The notes under the pieces were generated by a model, which was given only the letters and a program-made list of their open reading frames with translations, was not told the DNA's origin and made no database searches. From Streptomyces sp. MA5143a (GTDB lineage Bacteria > Actinomycetota > Actinomycetes > Streptomycetales > Streptomycetaceae), in the NCBI RefSeq assembly GCF_900290235.1, contig NZ_OLMK01000098.1:1-57218 (forward strand): a stretch of 57,218 nucleotides of DNA, in the 5' to 3' direction. A program made the translations under genes and the position numbers. How positions within the stretch are numbered: position 1 is the stretch's first letter; every line of letters begins with the position of its first letter. This document shows, one piece after another, positions 16,689 to 24,061 of this stretch.

Positions 16689-17428
16689 ACGCCGCGCCCG
16701 CCGACCAGATCCGACTCCTCGACGTCCAGGACCTCGACGTACGCCTCCAGCAGCTCGCGCACAAGCGGAGGTCGCTGCCGGAGCACGCCGAGATCGAGTC
16801 GCTGACGAAGGACCTCACCCAGTTGCGTGACCTCCTGGTCGCCGCGCAGACCGAGGAGAGCGACACCGCCCGCGAACAGACCAAGGCCGAGCAGGACGTG
16901 GACCAGGTGCGGCAGCGCGCCACCCGCGACCAGCAGCGCCTGGACTCGGGCGCGGTCAGCTCCCCGAAGGACCTGGAGAACCTCCAGCGCGAGATCGCCT
17001 CCCTCGCCAAGCGACAGGGCGACCTGGAGGACATCGTCCTGGAGGTCATGGAGCGCCGGGAGTCCGCGCAGGAGCGGGTCGCCGAGCTGACCGAGCGGGT
17101 CGGCGCCGTCCAGGGAAAGATCGACGACGCGACCGCCCGCCGGGACGCGACCTTCGAGGAGCTCGACGGCGAGGCCGCCTCGGTGACCAAGGAGCGCGAG
17201 GTCATCGCCGCGTCCGTCCCCGCCGACCTCCTCAAGCTCTACGACAAGCTCCGGGAGCAGCAGGGCGGCATCGGCGCGGCCAAGCTGTACCAGCGCACCT
17301 GCCAGGGCTGCCGCCAGGAGCTGGCGATCACCGAGCTGAGCGAGATCCGCAAGGCCGCGCCCGACACGGTCGTCCGCTGCGAGAACTGCCGCCGCATCCT
17401 GGTGCGCACCTCGGAGTCGGGTCTGTAG
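16685..17428 (+). CDS. C4-type zinc-ribbon coiled-coil protein, CTG start
   Basis: Encodes 247 residues. Residues 10-190 are long coiled coil (LTKDLTQLRDLLVAAQTEES, RQRATRDQQRLDSGAVSSPK); residues 200-240 form a four-cysteine zinc ribbon (TCQGCRQEL ... VRCENCRRIL). The family (DUF164 / zf-RING_7, CT398-like) is linked in other bacteria to nucleic acid or secretion functions, but its job is not known. No ATG or GTG gives the full protein; the in-frame CTG at 16685 overlaps the Nif3 stop as CTGA, with GGGAG 7 bases upstream, so I take CTG as start by translational coupling. Probable operon with the genes on both sides. Confidence 0.88.
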   Translation: MNAAPADQIRLLDVQDLDVRLQQLAHKRRSLPEHAEIESLTKDLTQLRDLLVAAQTEESDTAREQTKAEQDVDQVRQRATRDQQRLDSGAVSSPKDLENLQREIASLAKRQGDLEDIVLEVMERRESAQERVAELTERVGAVQGKIDDATARRDATFEELDGEAASVTKEREVIAASVPADLLKLYDKLREQQGGIGAAKLYQRTCQGCRQELAITELSEIRKAAPDTVVRCENCRRILVRTSESGL

Positions 17429-17472
17429 CCGGGGGCTGCGAGCGGCCGTAGTCGACAGACCAAGAGGTTGAT

Positions 17473-18939
17473 GTGGTGCGGGAGTTCATCGTCGAGGCCG
17501 ACGGGGGGTCCCGGGGCAACCCGGGGCCCGCGGGCTACGGTTCGGTCGTCCTCGACGCGGCGACGGGGGAGCCGCTGGTCGAGGCCGCCGAGTACATCGG
17601 GGTCGCCACGAACAACGTCGCCGAGTACCGGGGCCTCATCGCGGGTCTGAAGGCGGCGTACGCGCTGGACCCGACGGCCACCGTCCGGGTGCGGATGGAC
17701 TCCAAGCTCGTCGTGGAGCAGATGTCGGGCCGCTGGAAGATCAAGCACCCCGACATGAAGCCGCTGGCCGCCGAGGCCCTGCGGGTCTACGCACCCGGCC
17801 ACGTCACGTACGAGTGGATCCCGCGCGACCAGAACAAGCACGCCGACCGGCTCGCCAACGAGGCGATGGACGCGGGCAAGCGGGGCGAGCAGTGGTCGCC
17901 GTCCACGTCCACGGCGGACCTGGACACCCGTTCGGCCCGGACGAGGGCGGGGGCCGCCGCGTCCGCCGCCGTCCCCGAGCCGTCGGGCCCGCCCGGGGAC
18001 GCGGCCGCGGGCGCGGCGAGGGCCAGGGCCGCGCTGGCGGGGGCGCGGGGCGAGACCGGGAACGGGAACGGGAACGGGGGTGGCGCGGCGGGGAGTACGG
18101 CCGCGGCCGAGCCCGACGCAGCCGTGCCCGACGCCGATGAGCCCGACGCAGCCGTGACCGACGCCGATGAGCTGGGCGCCGTTGGGACCCGTGAGTCAGA
18201 GGTCGTTGAGGCCCGCCCTGCCGAGCCCGGGGCTGCCGTCGGGGCCTCTGCCGCCGGAAAGACCGCCGCTGACATCCGCGCCGCGAAGAACGTCGCCTCC
18301 GCGGCCCCCGACCTCGGAACCCCCGCGACCTTCGTGCTGCTCCGGCACGGGGAGACGCCCCTGACGCCCCAGAAGCGGTTCTCGGGGAGCGGCGGCTCCG
18401 ATCCGTCCCTCTCCGACGTCGGCCGCTACCAGGCGGAACGGGTCGCCGCCGCGCTGGCCGCCCGGGGGACGATCCAGGAGATCGTGTCGTCGCCGCTGGC
18501 CCGCTGCCGGGAGACGGCGCAGATCGTCGCGGCCCGCCTCGGGCTCGGCGTGACCCTCGACGACGGGCTGCGGGAAACGGACTTCGGCGCCTGGGAGGGG
18601 CTCACCTTCGGCGAGGCGCGGGAGCGGTACCCCGACGACATGAACGCCTGGCTCGCCTCACCGGACGCGGAGCCCACCGGCGGCGGGGAGAGCTTCGAGG
18701 CCGTCGCCCACCGGGTCGCCGCCGCCCGCGACCGGCTGACCGAGGCGCACCGGGGCCGCACGGTCCTGCTCGTCAGCCATGTCACGCCGATCAAGACCCT
18801 GGTCCGGCTGGCCCTCGGCGCACCCCCCGAGTCCCTGTTCCGCATGGAACTGTCGGCGGCCTCCCTGACGGCCCTGGCGTACTACGCCGACGGCAACGCC
18901 ACGCTCCGCCTCCTCAACGACACGTCACATCTGCGCTGA
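17473..18939 (+). CDS. bifunctional RNase HI / acid (histidine) phosphatase
   Basis: Encodes 488 residues. N-terminal RNase HI (1-140): EADGGSRGNPGPAGYGSVVL (first Asp), VATNNVAEYRGLI (Glu), VRVRMDSKLVVEQMSG (Asp) and KHADRLANEAMD (Asp). A linker of about 140 residues is Ala/Glu/Asp-rich with repeats (PDADEPDAAV). C-terminal histidine phosphatase (about 285-488): FVLLRHGETPLTPQKRFSG (catalytic RHG), SPLARCRETAQIVAARLGL, LRETDFGAWEGLTFGEA and LLVSHVTPIKTLVRLALG. The fusion is typical of actinobacteria; the M. tuberculosis homologue (Rv2228c) has RNase H and alpha-ribazole phosphatase activity. GTG 17473 or 17476 both fit the GAGG site. The linker is unusually long and repetitive. Confidence 0.94.
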   Translation: MVREFIVEADGGSRGNPGPAGYGSVVLDAATGEPLVEAAEYIGVATNNVAEYRGLIAGLKAAYALDPTATVRVRMDSKLVVEQMSGRWKIKHPDMKPLAAEALRVYAPGHVTYEWIPRDQNKHADRLANEAMDAGKRGEQWSPSTSTADLDTRSARTRAGAAASAAVPEPSGPPGDAAAGAARARAALAGARGETGNGNGNGGGAAGSTAAAEPDAAVPDADEPDAAVTDADELGAVGTRESEVVEARPAEPGAAVGASAAGKTAADIRAAKNVASAAPDLGTPATFVLLRHGETPLTPQKRFSGSGGSDPSLSDVGRYQAERVAAALAARGTIQEIVSSPLARCRETAQIVAARLGLGVTLDDGLRETDFGAWEGLTFGEARERYPDDMNAWLASPDAEPTGGGESFEAVAHRVAAARDRLTEAHRGRTVLLVSHVTPIKTLVRLALGAPPESLFRMELSAASLTALAYYADGNATLRLLNDTSHLR

Positions 18940-18957
18940 GCGGCGACGGCCGCACGC

Positions 18958-19605
18958 TCACCGCAGGGCCGCCGCGCCGCGCGCCAGCGCCTCGATCCGC
19001 CCCCAGTCCCGTGCGGCGATCGCGTCGGCCGGGAGCATCCAGGTCCCGCCGACGCAGCCGACGTTGGGGAGGGAGAGGTACTCGGGCGCGTTGTCGGGAC
19101 CGATCCCCCCGGTCGGGCAGAACCGGGCCTGCGGCAACGGCCCCGCGAGCGACTTCAGATAGGCCGTACCGCCCGCCGCCTGCGCCGGGAAGAACTTCAT
19201 CTCCCGTACGCCGCGCTCCAGCAGGGCAACGACCTCCGACGTGGTCGACACCCCCGGCAGGAACGGCACCCCGGACGCCCGCATCGCCGTCAGCAGCGCG
19301 TCCGTCCAGCCGGGACTCACCAGGAACCGCGCCCCGGCCCGCACCGCCGCCGTCACCTGTTCCGGTGTGACGACCGTGCCCGCCCCGACCACCGCGTCCG
19401 GCACGCCCCCGGTGATCGCCCGGATCGCGTCGAGCCCGGCGGGGGTCCGCAACGTCACCTCGATCGCCGGCAGCCCCCCGGCGACCAACGCCAGCGCGAG
19501 CGGCACGGCGTCGGAGGCGTCCTCGATGACGACGACCGGGACGACGGGGGCGAGGTCGAGCACGGAGAACGTCGAGACGGGACCGACGGGCGACGGAGAG
19601 GTCAT
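18958..19605 (-). CDS. eda: 2-dehydro-3-deoxy-phosphogluconate / 4-hydroxy-2-oxoglutarate aldolase
   Basis: Encodes 215 residues, normal for KDPG/KHG aldolase. Seen: the VVVIEDASDAVPLALALVAG start, catalytic Glu in PAIEVTLRTPAGLDAI, GAGTVVTPEQVTAAVRAGAR, Schiff-base Lys in REMKFFPAQAAGG, and FCPTGGIGPDNAPEYLSLPN. It splits KDPG to pyruvate and glyceraldehyde-3-phosphate (Entner-Doudoroff or uronate use). Start ATG at 19605. The DNA just upstream (19611-19681) is crowded with GCATGCTGC repeats including a 13-bp perfect inverted repeat, so the gene is likely under a specific regulator. Convergent with the RNase H gene (18-base gap). Confidence 0.93.
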   Translation of the reverse strand: MTSPSPVGPVSTFSVLDLAPVVPVVVIEDASDAVPLALALVAGGLPAIEVTLRTPAGLDAIRAITGGVPDAVVGAGTVVTPEQVTAAVRAGARFLVSPGWTDALLTAMRASGVPFLPGVSTTSEVVALLERGVREMKFFPAQAAGGTAYLKSLAGPLPQARFCPTGGIGPDNAPEYLSLPNVGCVGGTWMLPADAIAARDWGRIEALARGAAALR

Positions 19606-19610
19606 GGGCT

Positions 19611-19681
19611 CATGCTGCCCGGCCTCAGCAGCATGCGCAAAGGTCGTTGCGCATGCTGCAATGCTCGGCTCGCATGCTGCA
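19611..19681. promoter_or_regulatory. operator array upstream of eda: 13-bp inverted repeat plus extra half-sites
   Basis: GCAGCATGCGCAA at 19628-19640 and its exact reverse complement TTGCGCATGCTGC at 19647-19659, 6-base spacer. Further CATGCTGC copies at 19611-19618 and GCATGCTGCA at 19672-19681; GCATGCTGCA at 19651-19660 is part of the main repeat. Lies 5-76 bases upstream of the eda ATG (minus). Spacing of about 21 bases between two of the copies places them on one DNA face. The regulator is unknown; the dyad is also able to form an RNA hairpin. Confidence 0.65.
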
Positions 19682-19710
19682 TTCCCCCCTTGCTTGTGGC
19701 CGGCGTCCTG

Positions 19711-20493
19711 TCAGTGCACCTCGGTCACCAGCACGTCCAGCGTCCACGCCTTCCCCGCCCCGGCCGGAGGCTCCACCTCCACCACGTACCCGAGGTCCCG
19801 CAGCGCCTCCACCAACTGGGCGGGGCCCTTGGGCGCCGCGCCGACCGACAGCAGGCTGCGGACGATGCGGCCCTTGGTCGCCTTGTTGAAGTGGCTGACC
19901 ACCTTCCGGGTCGGCGCGTGCAGCACCCGTACCGTCGCCGTGCGCCCGGCGATCCCACCCTTCGGCTTCCACGCGCCGGCGTAGGCCGAGGACCGCAGAT
20001 CGAGGACGAGCCCGTCGCCGGCCGCCTCGGGAAGCGCCGACGCCATCGGCGTACGCCAGTGCGTGCCGAGCGCGCCCACGCCGGGCAGTTTCACGCCCAT
20101 CGAGCAGCGGTACGAGGGGATGCGGTCCGTGACGCGGACGGCCCCCCACAGCCCGGAGAAGACCAGCAGCGAACGCGCCGCCCGCTTCTTCGCGGCGGTG
20201 TCGAGGGACGCCAGGTCGAGGGCGTCGTAGAGCACGCCGGTGTAGATCTGGCCGGCCGGGCGGGCCCCCGCCGTCCTCAGCTCCGCGTTCTTGGCGATCT
20301 CGCCGCGCAGCCCCTCGCTCAGGCCGAGCACCTCGCGGGCCTTGTCCTCGTCGCTCGCGCACAACTCGACCAGTTCACCGAGCACGGCCTCCCGCGCCTC
20401 GGTGAGCGCCGGGAGGGAAAGGGACTCCAGCTTCAGCGGAGCGCCGCCCGCTGAGGGGGCCTTTCCTTCGGACGGGGGCAGCAGGACGAGCAC
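19711..20493 (-). CDS. yaaA: peroxide stress protein YaaA-like (DUF328)
   Basis: Encodes 260 residues. The GTG at 20493 with AAGGAG 5 bases upstream gives the family start MLVLLPPSEGKAPS, in which LLPPSEGK is the YaaA signature. Also LYDALDLASLDTAAKKRA, LLVFSGLWGAVRVTDRIPSY, KWKP-like GAWKPKGGIAG and VSHFNKATKGRIVRSLL near the C-terminus. YaaA in E. coli limits intracellular free iron damage under hydrogen peroxide and binds DNA. The frame stays open upstream to 20685 but only through a 9-bp tandem repeat, so that part is rejected as coding. Confidence 0.92.
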   Translation of the reverse strand: MLVLLPPSEGKAPSAGGAPLKLESLSLPALTEAREAVLGELVELCASDEDKAREVLGLSEGLRGEIAKNAELRTAGARPAGQIYTGVLYDALDLASLDTAAKKRAARSLLVFSGLWGAVRVTDRIPSYRCSMGVKLPGVGALGTHWRTPMASALPEAAGDGLVLDLRSSAYAGAWKPKGGIAGRTATVRVLHAPTRKVVSHFNKATKGRIVRSLLSVGAAPKGPAQLVEALRDLGYVVEVEPPAGAGKAWTLDVLVTEVH

Positions 20494-20560
20494 GGGTACT
20501 CCTTCGGATAGGGCTCCGCGACAGCGTACGGGGTACGAACCGGGCGTCCCGCGACCCGGT

Positions 20561-20710
20561 CGGTCGGCCCGCACGAGGCGCCCGCCGGTACGCCGGCCCC
20601 GAGCGACCCGAGCGACCCGAGCGGCCCGAGCGACCCGAGCGACCCGAGCGGCCCGAGCGGCCCGAGCGGCCCGGTCGGCCCGCACGAGGTGCCCGTCGGC
20701 ATGCCGTCCC
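20561..20710. repeat. eight 9-bp tandem repeats bounded by 39-bp direct repeats
   Basis: Eight copies of GAGCGRCCC occupy 20601-20672. They are bracketed by two 39-bp direct repeats at 20561-20599 and 20672-20710 (starting CGGTCGGCCCGCACGAGG, 5 mismatches). The block separates the divergent yaaA and RNB genes. Copy number is likely to vary between strains (VNTR); it may affect promoter spacing of both genes. Confidence 0.85.
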
Positions 20711-20735
20711 GCCCGCCCCGACCTAGGCTCGACGC

Positions 20736-22237
20736 ATGCCCCGCCGCCACCTCAGCGTCCTGGCCGCACCCGAGGCCCCCGTGCGGGCGGCCCTGCGCGC
20801 GCTCCGCGGTGAACTCGGCGTGCCCGACGCCTTCCCCCTCCAGGTCCTCGTCGAGGCGGAGCGCGCCGCGAAGTCGCCCCGGCTCCCCTCGTACGACGCC
20901 ACGGACGTCCCCCTCTTCACCATCGACCCGCCCACCTCCACCGACCTCGACCAGGCGATGCACCTGTCCCGCCGCCCGGGCGCGGCAGGCGGCCGGGGCT
21001 ACCGGGTCCGGTACGCGATCGCCGACGTCGCCGCGTTCTCACCCCCGGCACCGCGCTCGACGCGGAGGCGCACCGCCGGGTCACGACCCTGTACTTCCCC
21101 GACGGCAAGGTCCCCCTCCACCCCGCCTGCCTCTCCGAGGGCGCCGCCAGTCTCCTCCCGGACCACACCCGCCCGGCGGTGCTGTGGACGCTGGACCTCG
21201 ACGCGGACGGCCGTACCGAGAGCGTCGACGTGCGCCGCGCCCTCGTCCGCAGCCGCGCCAAGCTCGACTACGCGTCCGTGCAGAAGGAGATCGACGCGGG
21301 CACCGCCGAGGAACCCCTCGCCCTCCTCAAGGAGATCGGACACCTCCGGGAGCGCCTCGAAGTGGAACGCGGAGGCATCTCCCTCCACGTCCCCGAACAG
21401 GAGATCGTCGAACGGGACGACATCGGCGGCCACGAAGCCCCGGGGACGTACGCACTCGAACTCGCCTACCGGGCGCCCCTCCCCGCCGACGCCTGGAACG
21501 CCCAGATCTCCCTGCTCACCGGTATGGCCGCCGCGGAGCTGATGCTCGGCTTCGGCACCGGGATCCTGCGCACGCTGCCCGCCGCGCCGGACGGCGCCGT
21601 CGGCCGACTCCGCCGCACCGCGACGGCGTTGCACATCGACTGGCCGCACCACGTCTCGTACGCGAGCCTGGTCCGCGCCCTCGACCCGCACGAACCCCGC
21701 CATGCCGCGTTCCTCCTAGAGTGCACGACCCTGCTGCGCGGCGCCCACTACACGGTCTTCCGCGACGGCGCCGTCCCCGACATCACCACGCACTCTGCCG
21801 TCGCCGCGCCCTACGCCCACTGCACGGCCCCGCTCCGCCGTCTCGTCGACCGCTACACCGCGGAACTCTGCCTCGCCGCGGTCGCTGGCACCCCGGCCCC
21901 CGAGTGGGTCCTGGCCGCCCTCGACGCCCTCCCGGACGAGATGGCCGGCGGCAGCCGCCTGGCGGGCCGCGTGGAGCGCGAGTGCGTGGACCTCGTGGAG
22001 GCCGCGCTGCTCAGGGACAGGGTCGGCGAGGTCTTCGACGGCTGGGTGGTGGACGTGGAGGAGGAGCGGACCGGGAAGGGTGGACCGGCCAGGGGAATCG
22101 TCCAGCTGGAGACCCCGGCGGTCATCGGCCGCGTCGACGGCCGGGACGGCGAGCCGCTGCCGCTGGGGGAACGGCTGCGCGTACGGCTCACACAGGCCGA
22201 GCCGGGAGTGGCGAAGGTTCGCTTCGTGCCGGCGTGA
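20736..22237 (+). pseudogene. RNB-domain ribonuclease, one-base frameshift
   Basis: The two halves read in different frames: residues 1-101 from ATG 20736 (MPRRHLSVLAAPEAPVRAAL ... VRYAIADVAAF), then, after position 21038, the rest of the same domain one frame over (TPGTALDAEAHRRVTTLYFP ... VAKVRFVPA, ending 22237). Restoring one base, expected GTC for the present TC after TTC, rejoins them to a protein of about 500 residues. RNase II-type acidic residues are in FTIDPPTSTDLDQAMHL; the fourth Asp of E. coli RNase II is Gln here, which I believe is usual in this actinobacterial group. It would act as a 3'-5' RNA exonuclease if intact. Sequencing error remains possible. Its 3' end overlaps the next minus-strand gene by 50 bases. 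Confidence 0.85.
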
Positions 22238-22913
22238 AGTCCCCCTGGGCCCGGCGGAGTCGGTCGATCTCCCCCACGAGCCGATCGGCGTCGTCCGCGT
22301 GGAACCGTACGAGCCGGACCGCCCTGGGCCGCCCGAAGAACGTCACGTACTCGGCTTCGGCGGAGAGTTCGAGGGTGACGGTGGTCTGCGAACCGGCCTC
22401 CAGACTCAGCTCGCCGTCCTTCTTCTCGTGCGTCAGGCACAGTTCGCGGCGGACCGAGGAGACCGCCGTGAGCGGGACGAGGAGGTCCACGGTGGCGAAG
22501 CGGCGCAGCCGCAGGGTGGTGTCGGTGAGGACGTGGGGGCGGGTCACCGAGGCGGCGTGCAGTCCGGCGACGATCAGGATCGTGTAGAGGTCGAGGGCGA
22601 GGAGGATCCGGTGCGCCAGCGGATGGTCCTTCAGGAGCACGGACATGGTGACCGTCTCGACGACGCACACGAACCCGAAGCCGAGCATCATCGCGCCCTG
22701 CCCGCGCGCGTACCCGAAGGCCCACCCCTCGCCGACCCCGTGCGGCCGCCGGACCATCCATCGGAACAGGCTGGCCAGCAGCAGGAGTTCGTGCCGGACG
22801 AGGGAACGGCCGACCCGGTGGGCATCGATCAGTACGGCAGGTGTCCTCCGCGTCCTCGGTGTCCCTGGCGTCCCTGGCGACCCCGGTGTCGTCGGCGTCC
22901 TCGGTGGGTTCAT
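22188..22913 (-). CDS. hypothetical membrane protein
   Basis: Encodes 241 residues. N-terminal 28 residues are Thr/Pro/Gly-rich (TPTTPGSPGTPGTPRTRRTP); two membrane helices follow (about 73-92, GAMMLGFGFVCVVETVTMSV, and 102-122, HRILLALDLYTILIVAGLHA); the C-terminal 110 residues form a soluble domain (FATVDLLVPLTAVSSVRREL, RLVRFHADDADRLVGEI) of the kind that resembles a PH-like fold. Start ATG at 22913 overlaps the MerR stop (ATGA) and has GGAGG 7 bases upstream, so it is coupled to the MerR gene. Function unknown; the pairing suggests it is the MerR target or partner. Confidence 0.75.
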   Translation of the reverse strand: MNPPRTPTTPGSPGTPGTPRTRRTPAVLIDAHRVGRSLVRHELLLLASLFRWMVRRPHGVGEGWAFGYARGQGAMMLGFGFVCVVETVTMSVLLKDHPLAHRILLALDLYTILIVAGLHAASVTRPHVLTDTTLRLRRFATVDLLVPLTAVSSVRRELCLTHEKKDGELSLEAGSQTTVTLELSAEAEYVTFFGRPRAVRLVRFHADDADRLVGEIDRLRRAQGDFTPARSEPSPLPARPV

Positions 22914-23719
22914 CGGCGGTCCTCCGTGAGTATCCGGAACGTGCGGCGGATGGCCTCCGCCTGGGCTGGAGCGAAGTCGGCGAAGAAGGCCCGCAGGAAG
23001 GCGCTGTTGCCGCCGCCGCGCGCGTCTTGGCCGCCGGTGCCGGTGCCGGTGCCATGGCCGAGCCCGAGGTCGGCCGGAACGAGCTCGGTGGGGATGAGGT
23101 CGGCGAGGAGCCGGGCCGCCTCGTCGACCCGAGGGTCGTCGAGGCCGGCGTCGACGAGGTCGTCGAGCAGCGCGTACGCCGCGTGCGCCCGCTCCACCGC
23201 GCCGGGCGACGCCATCATGGCCTCCAGCCCGGCCAGCAGCTCGGCACGGGCCTCCGGGGGCGCGGTCGTCTCCAGGAGCGCGAACACCTCCCGGTCCTTG
23301 GCGGCCATGGGGGACGTGGGCGGAACGGGCCCGAACTTCCCGAAGAGAGCGGCGAGTTCCGGTGAGACGGGCCCCTCGGCGGGCAGCCGCCCCCGCCGCG
23401 CGTCCTCCCTCAGGACCCGCAGCCGGGCGCGCCGCTCCCGGAGCGCCGACTCCTGCCGCGCGAGGTCCTCGTCCAGCTCGCCGAGCACCTCGACGAGCTC
23501 ACGTCCGGCGTCGTCGGCCAGCACGTCACGCACCTCGGCGAGCCCGAGCCCCAGCTCCGTCAGCCGCCGGATCCGCGCGAGCACGACCGCGTGCCGCAGG
23601 GTGTAGTCCCGATACCCGTTGGCCCGCCGCTCCGGCTCCGGCAGCAGCCCCAGGTGGTGATAGTGCCGCACGGCCCGAGTGGTCACCCCGACGGCCGCGG
23701 CCAGCTCTCCGATCCGCAT
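22910..23719 (-). CDS. MerR-family transcriptional regulator, autoregulated
   Basis: Encodes 269 residues. N-terminal winged helix-turn-helix MRIGELAAAVGVTTRAVRHY then HHLGLLPEPERRANGYRDYT, followed by the dimerising coiled coil (LARQESALRERRARLRVLRE) and a C-terminal helical ligand-binding-like domain of about 150 residues. No Cys cluster of metal sensors, so an organic effector is likely. Its own promoter (23726-23756) has the MerR hallmark of a 19-bp spacer. Coupled by ATGA overlap to the membrane protein downstream, and divergent from the lanthipeptide synthetase gene at 24062; whether it touches that locus is unknown. Confidence 0.92.
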   Translation of the reverse strand: MRIGELAAAVGVTTRAVRHYHHLGLLPEPERRANGYRDYTLRHAVVLARIRRLTELGLGLAEVRDVLADDAGRELVEVLGELDEDLARQESALRERRARLRVLREDARRGRLPAEGPVSPELAALFGKFGPVPPTSPMAAKDREVFALLETTAPPEARAELLAGLEAMMASPGAVERAHAAYALLDDLVDAGLDDPRVDEAARLLADLIPTELVPADLGLGHGTGTGTGGQDARGGGNSAFLRAFFADFAPAQAEAIRRTFRILTEDRR

Positions 23720-23725
23720 GGGACC

Positions 23726-23756
23726 AGTAGAAACGTTGACGTCGCGGCAGGGTCAA
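23726..23756 (-). promoter_or_regulatory. MerR-type promoter with 19-bp spacer and TTGAC-N10-GTCAA dyad
   Basis: On the minus strand TTGACC (23756-23751), 19-bp spacer, TCTACT (23731-23726); the -10 ends 6 bases before the MerR ATG at 23719, so the message would be leaderless or nearly so. The dyad TTGAC/GTCAA lies within the over-long spacer as for other MerR operators. Confidence 0.6.
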
Positions 23757-24061
23757 GCGGCATCGGGGAAGCCCCGCGGCAGCTCGGGGCGGACGCGCAC
23801 ACGGCGCACGGGCCGCCCCGGCCGCGGGCGGCCACCCGGGTGTGCGAAACGCACGGACGCACCGTGCGGATCCCATGTTCGGCCGATGACAGACGAACGA
23901 TGTAGGCCCCCGGAGCCTCTGCCATCGTGGGGAAGGACGGCTCGGGAAAGCCCTGAGGCGCACAGGGGAACGTCCTGGAACGCACCGGGGGAACACCCGA
24001 GAGGGGCGCGGCCCCACACACCGGGGGACGCCCCGACCGGCGCGGCCCGACTGGAGGCCTC
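23757..24061. other. upstream region of the lanthipeptide operon
   Basis: About 305 bases with no gene-like frame on the plus strand. Should contain the RamR-type regulated promoter of the operon. Three GGAAC copies occur at 23967-23971, 23977-23981 and 23990-23994, in GGGGAAC-like contexts, a possible direct-repeat site for an activator; no convincing -10/-35 pair was found. The synthetase has a GGAGG site at 24053-24057. Confidence 0.35.

Noticed and set aside
20601..20672. Short regular repeats as a CRISPR array
   Set aside because: Units are 9 bp and contiguous with no spacers; no cas genes nearby.
20494..20685. N-terminal extension of YaaA
   Set aside because: It would translate the 9-bp repeat into Ala/Arg/Val runs; the GTG at 20493 has a good ribosome site and gives the family start.
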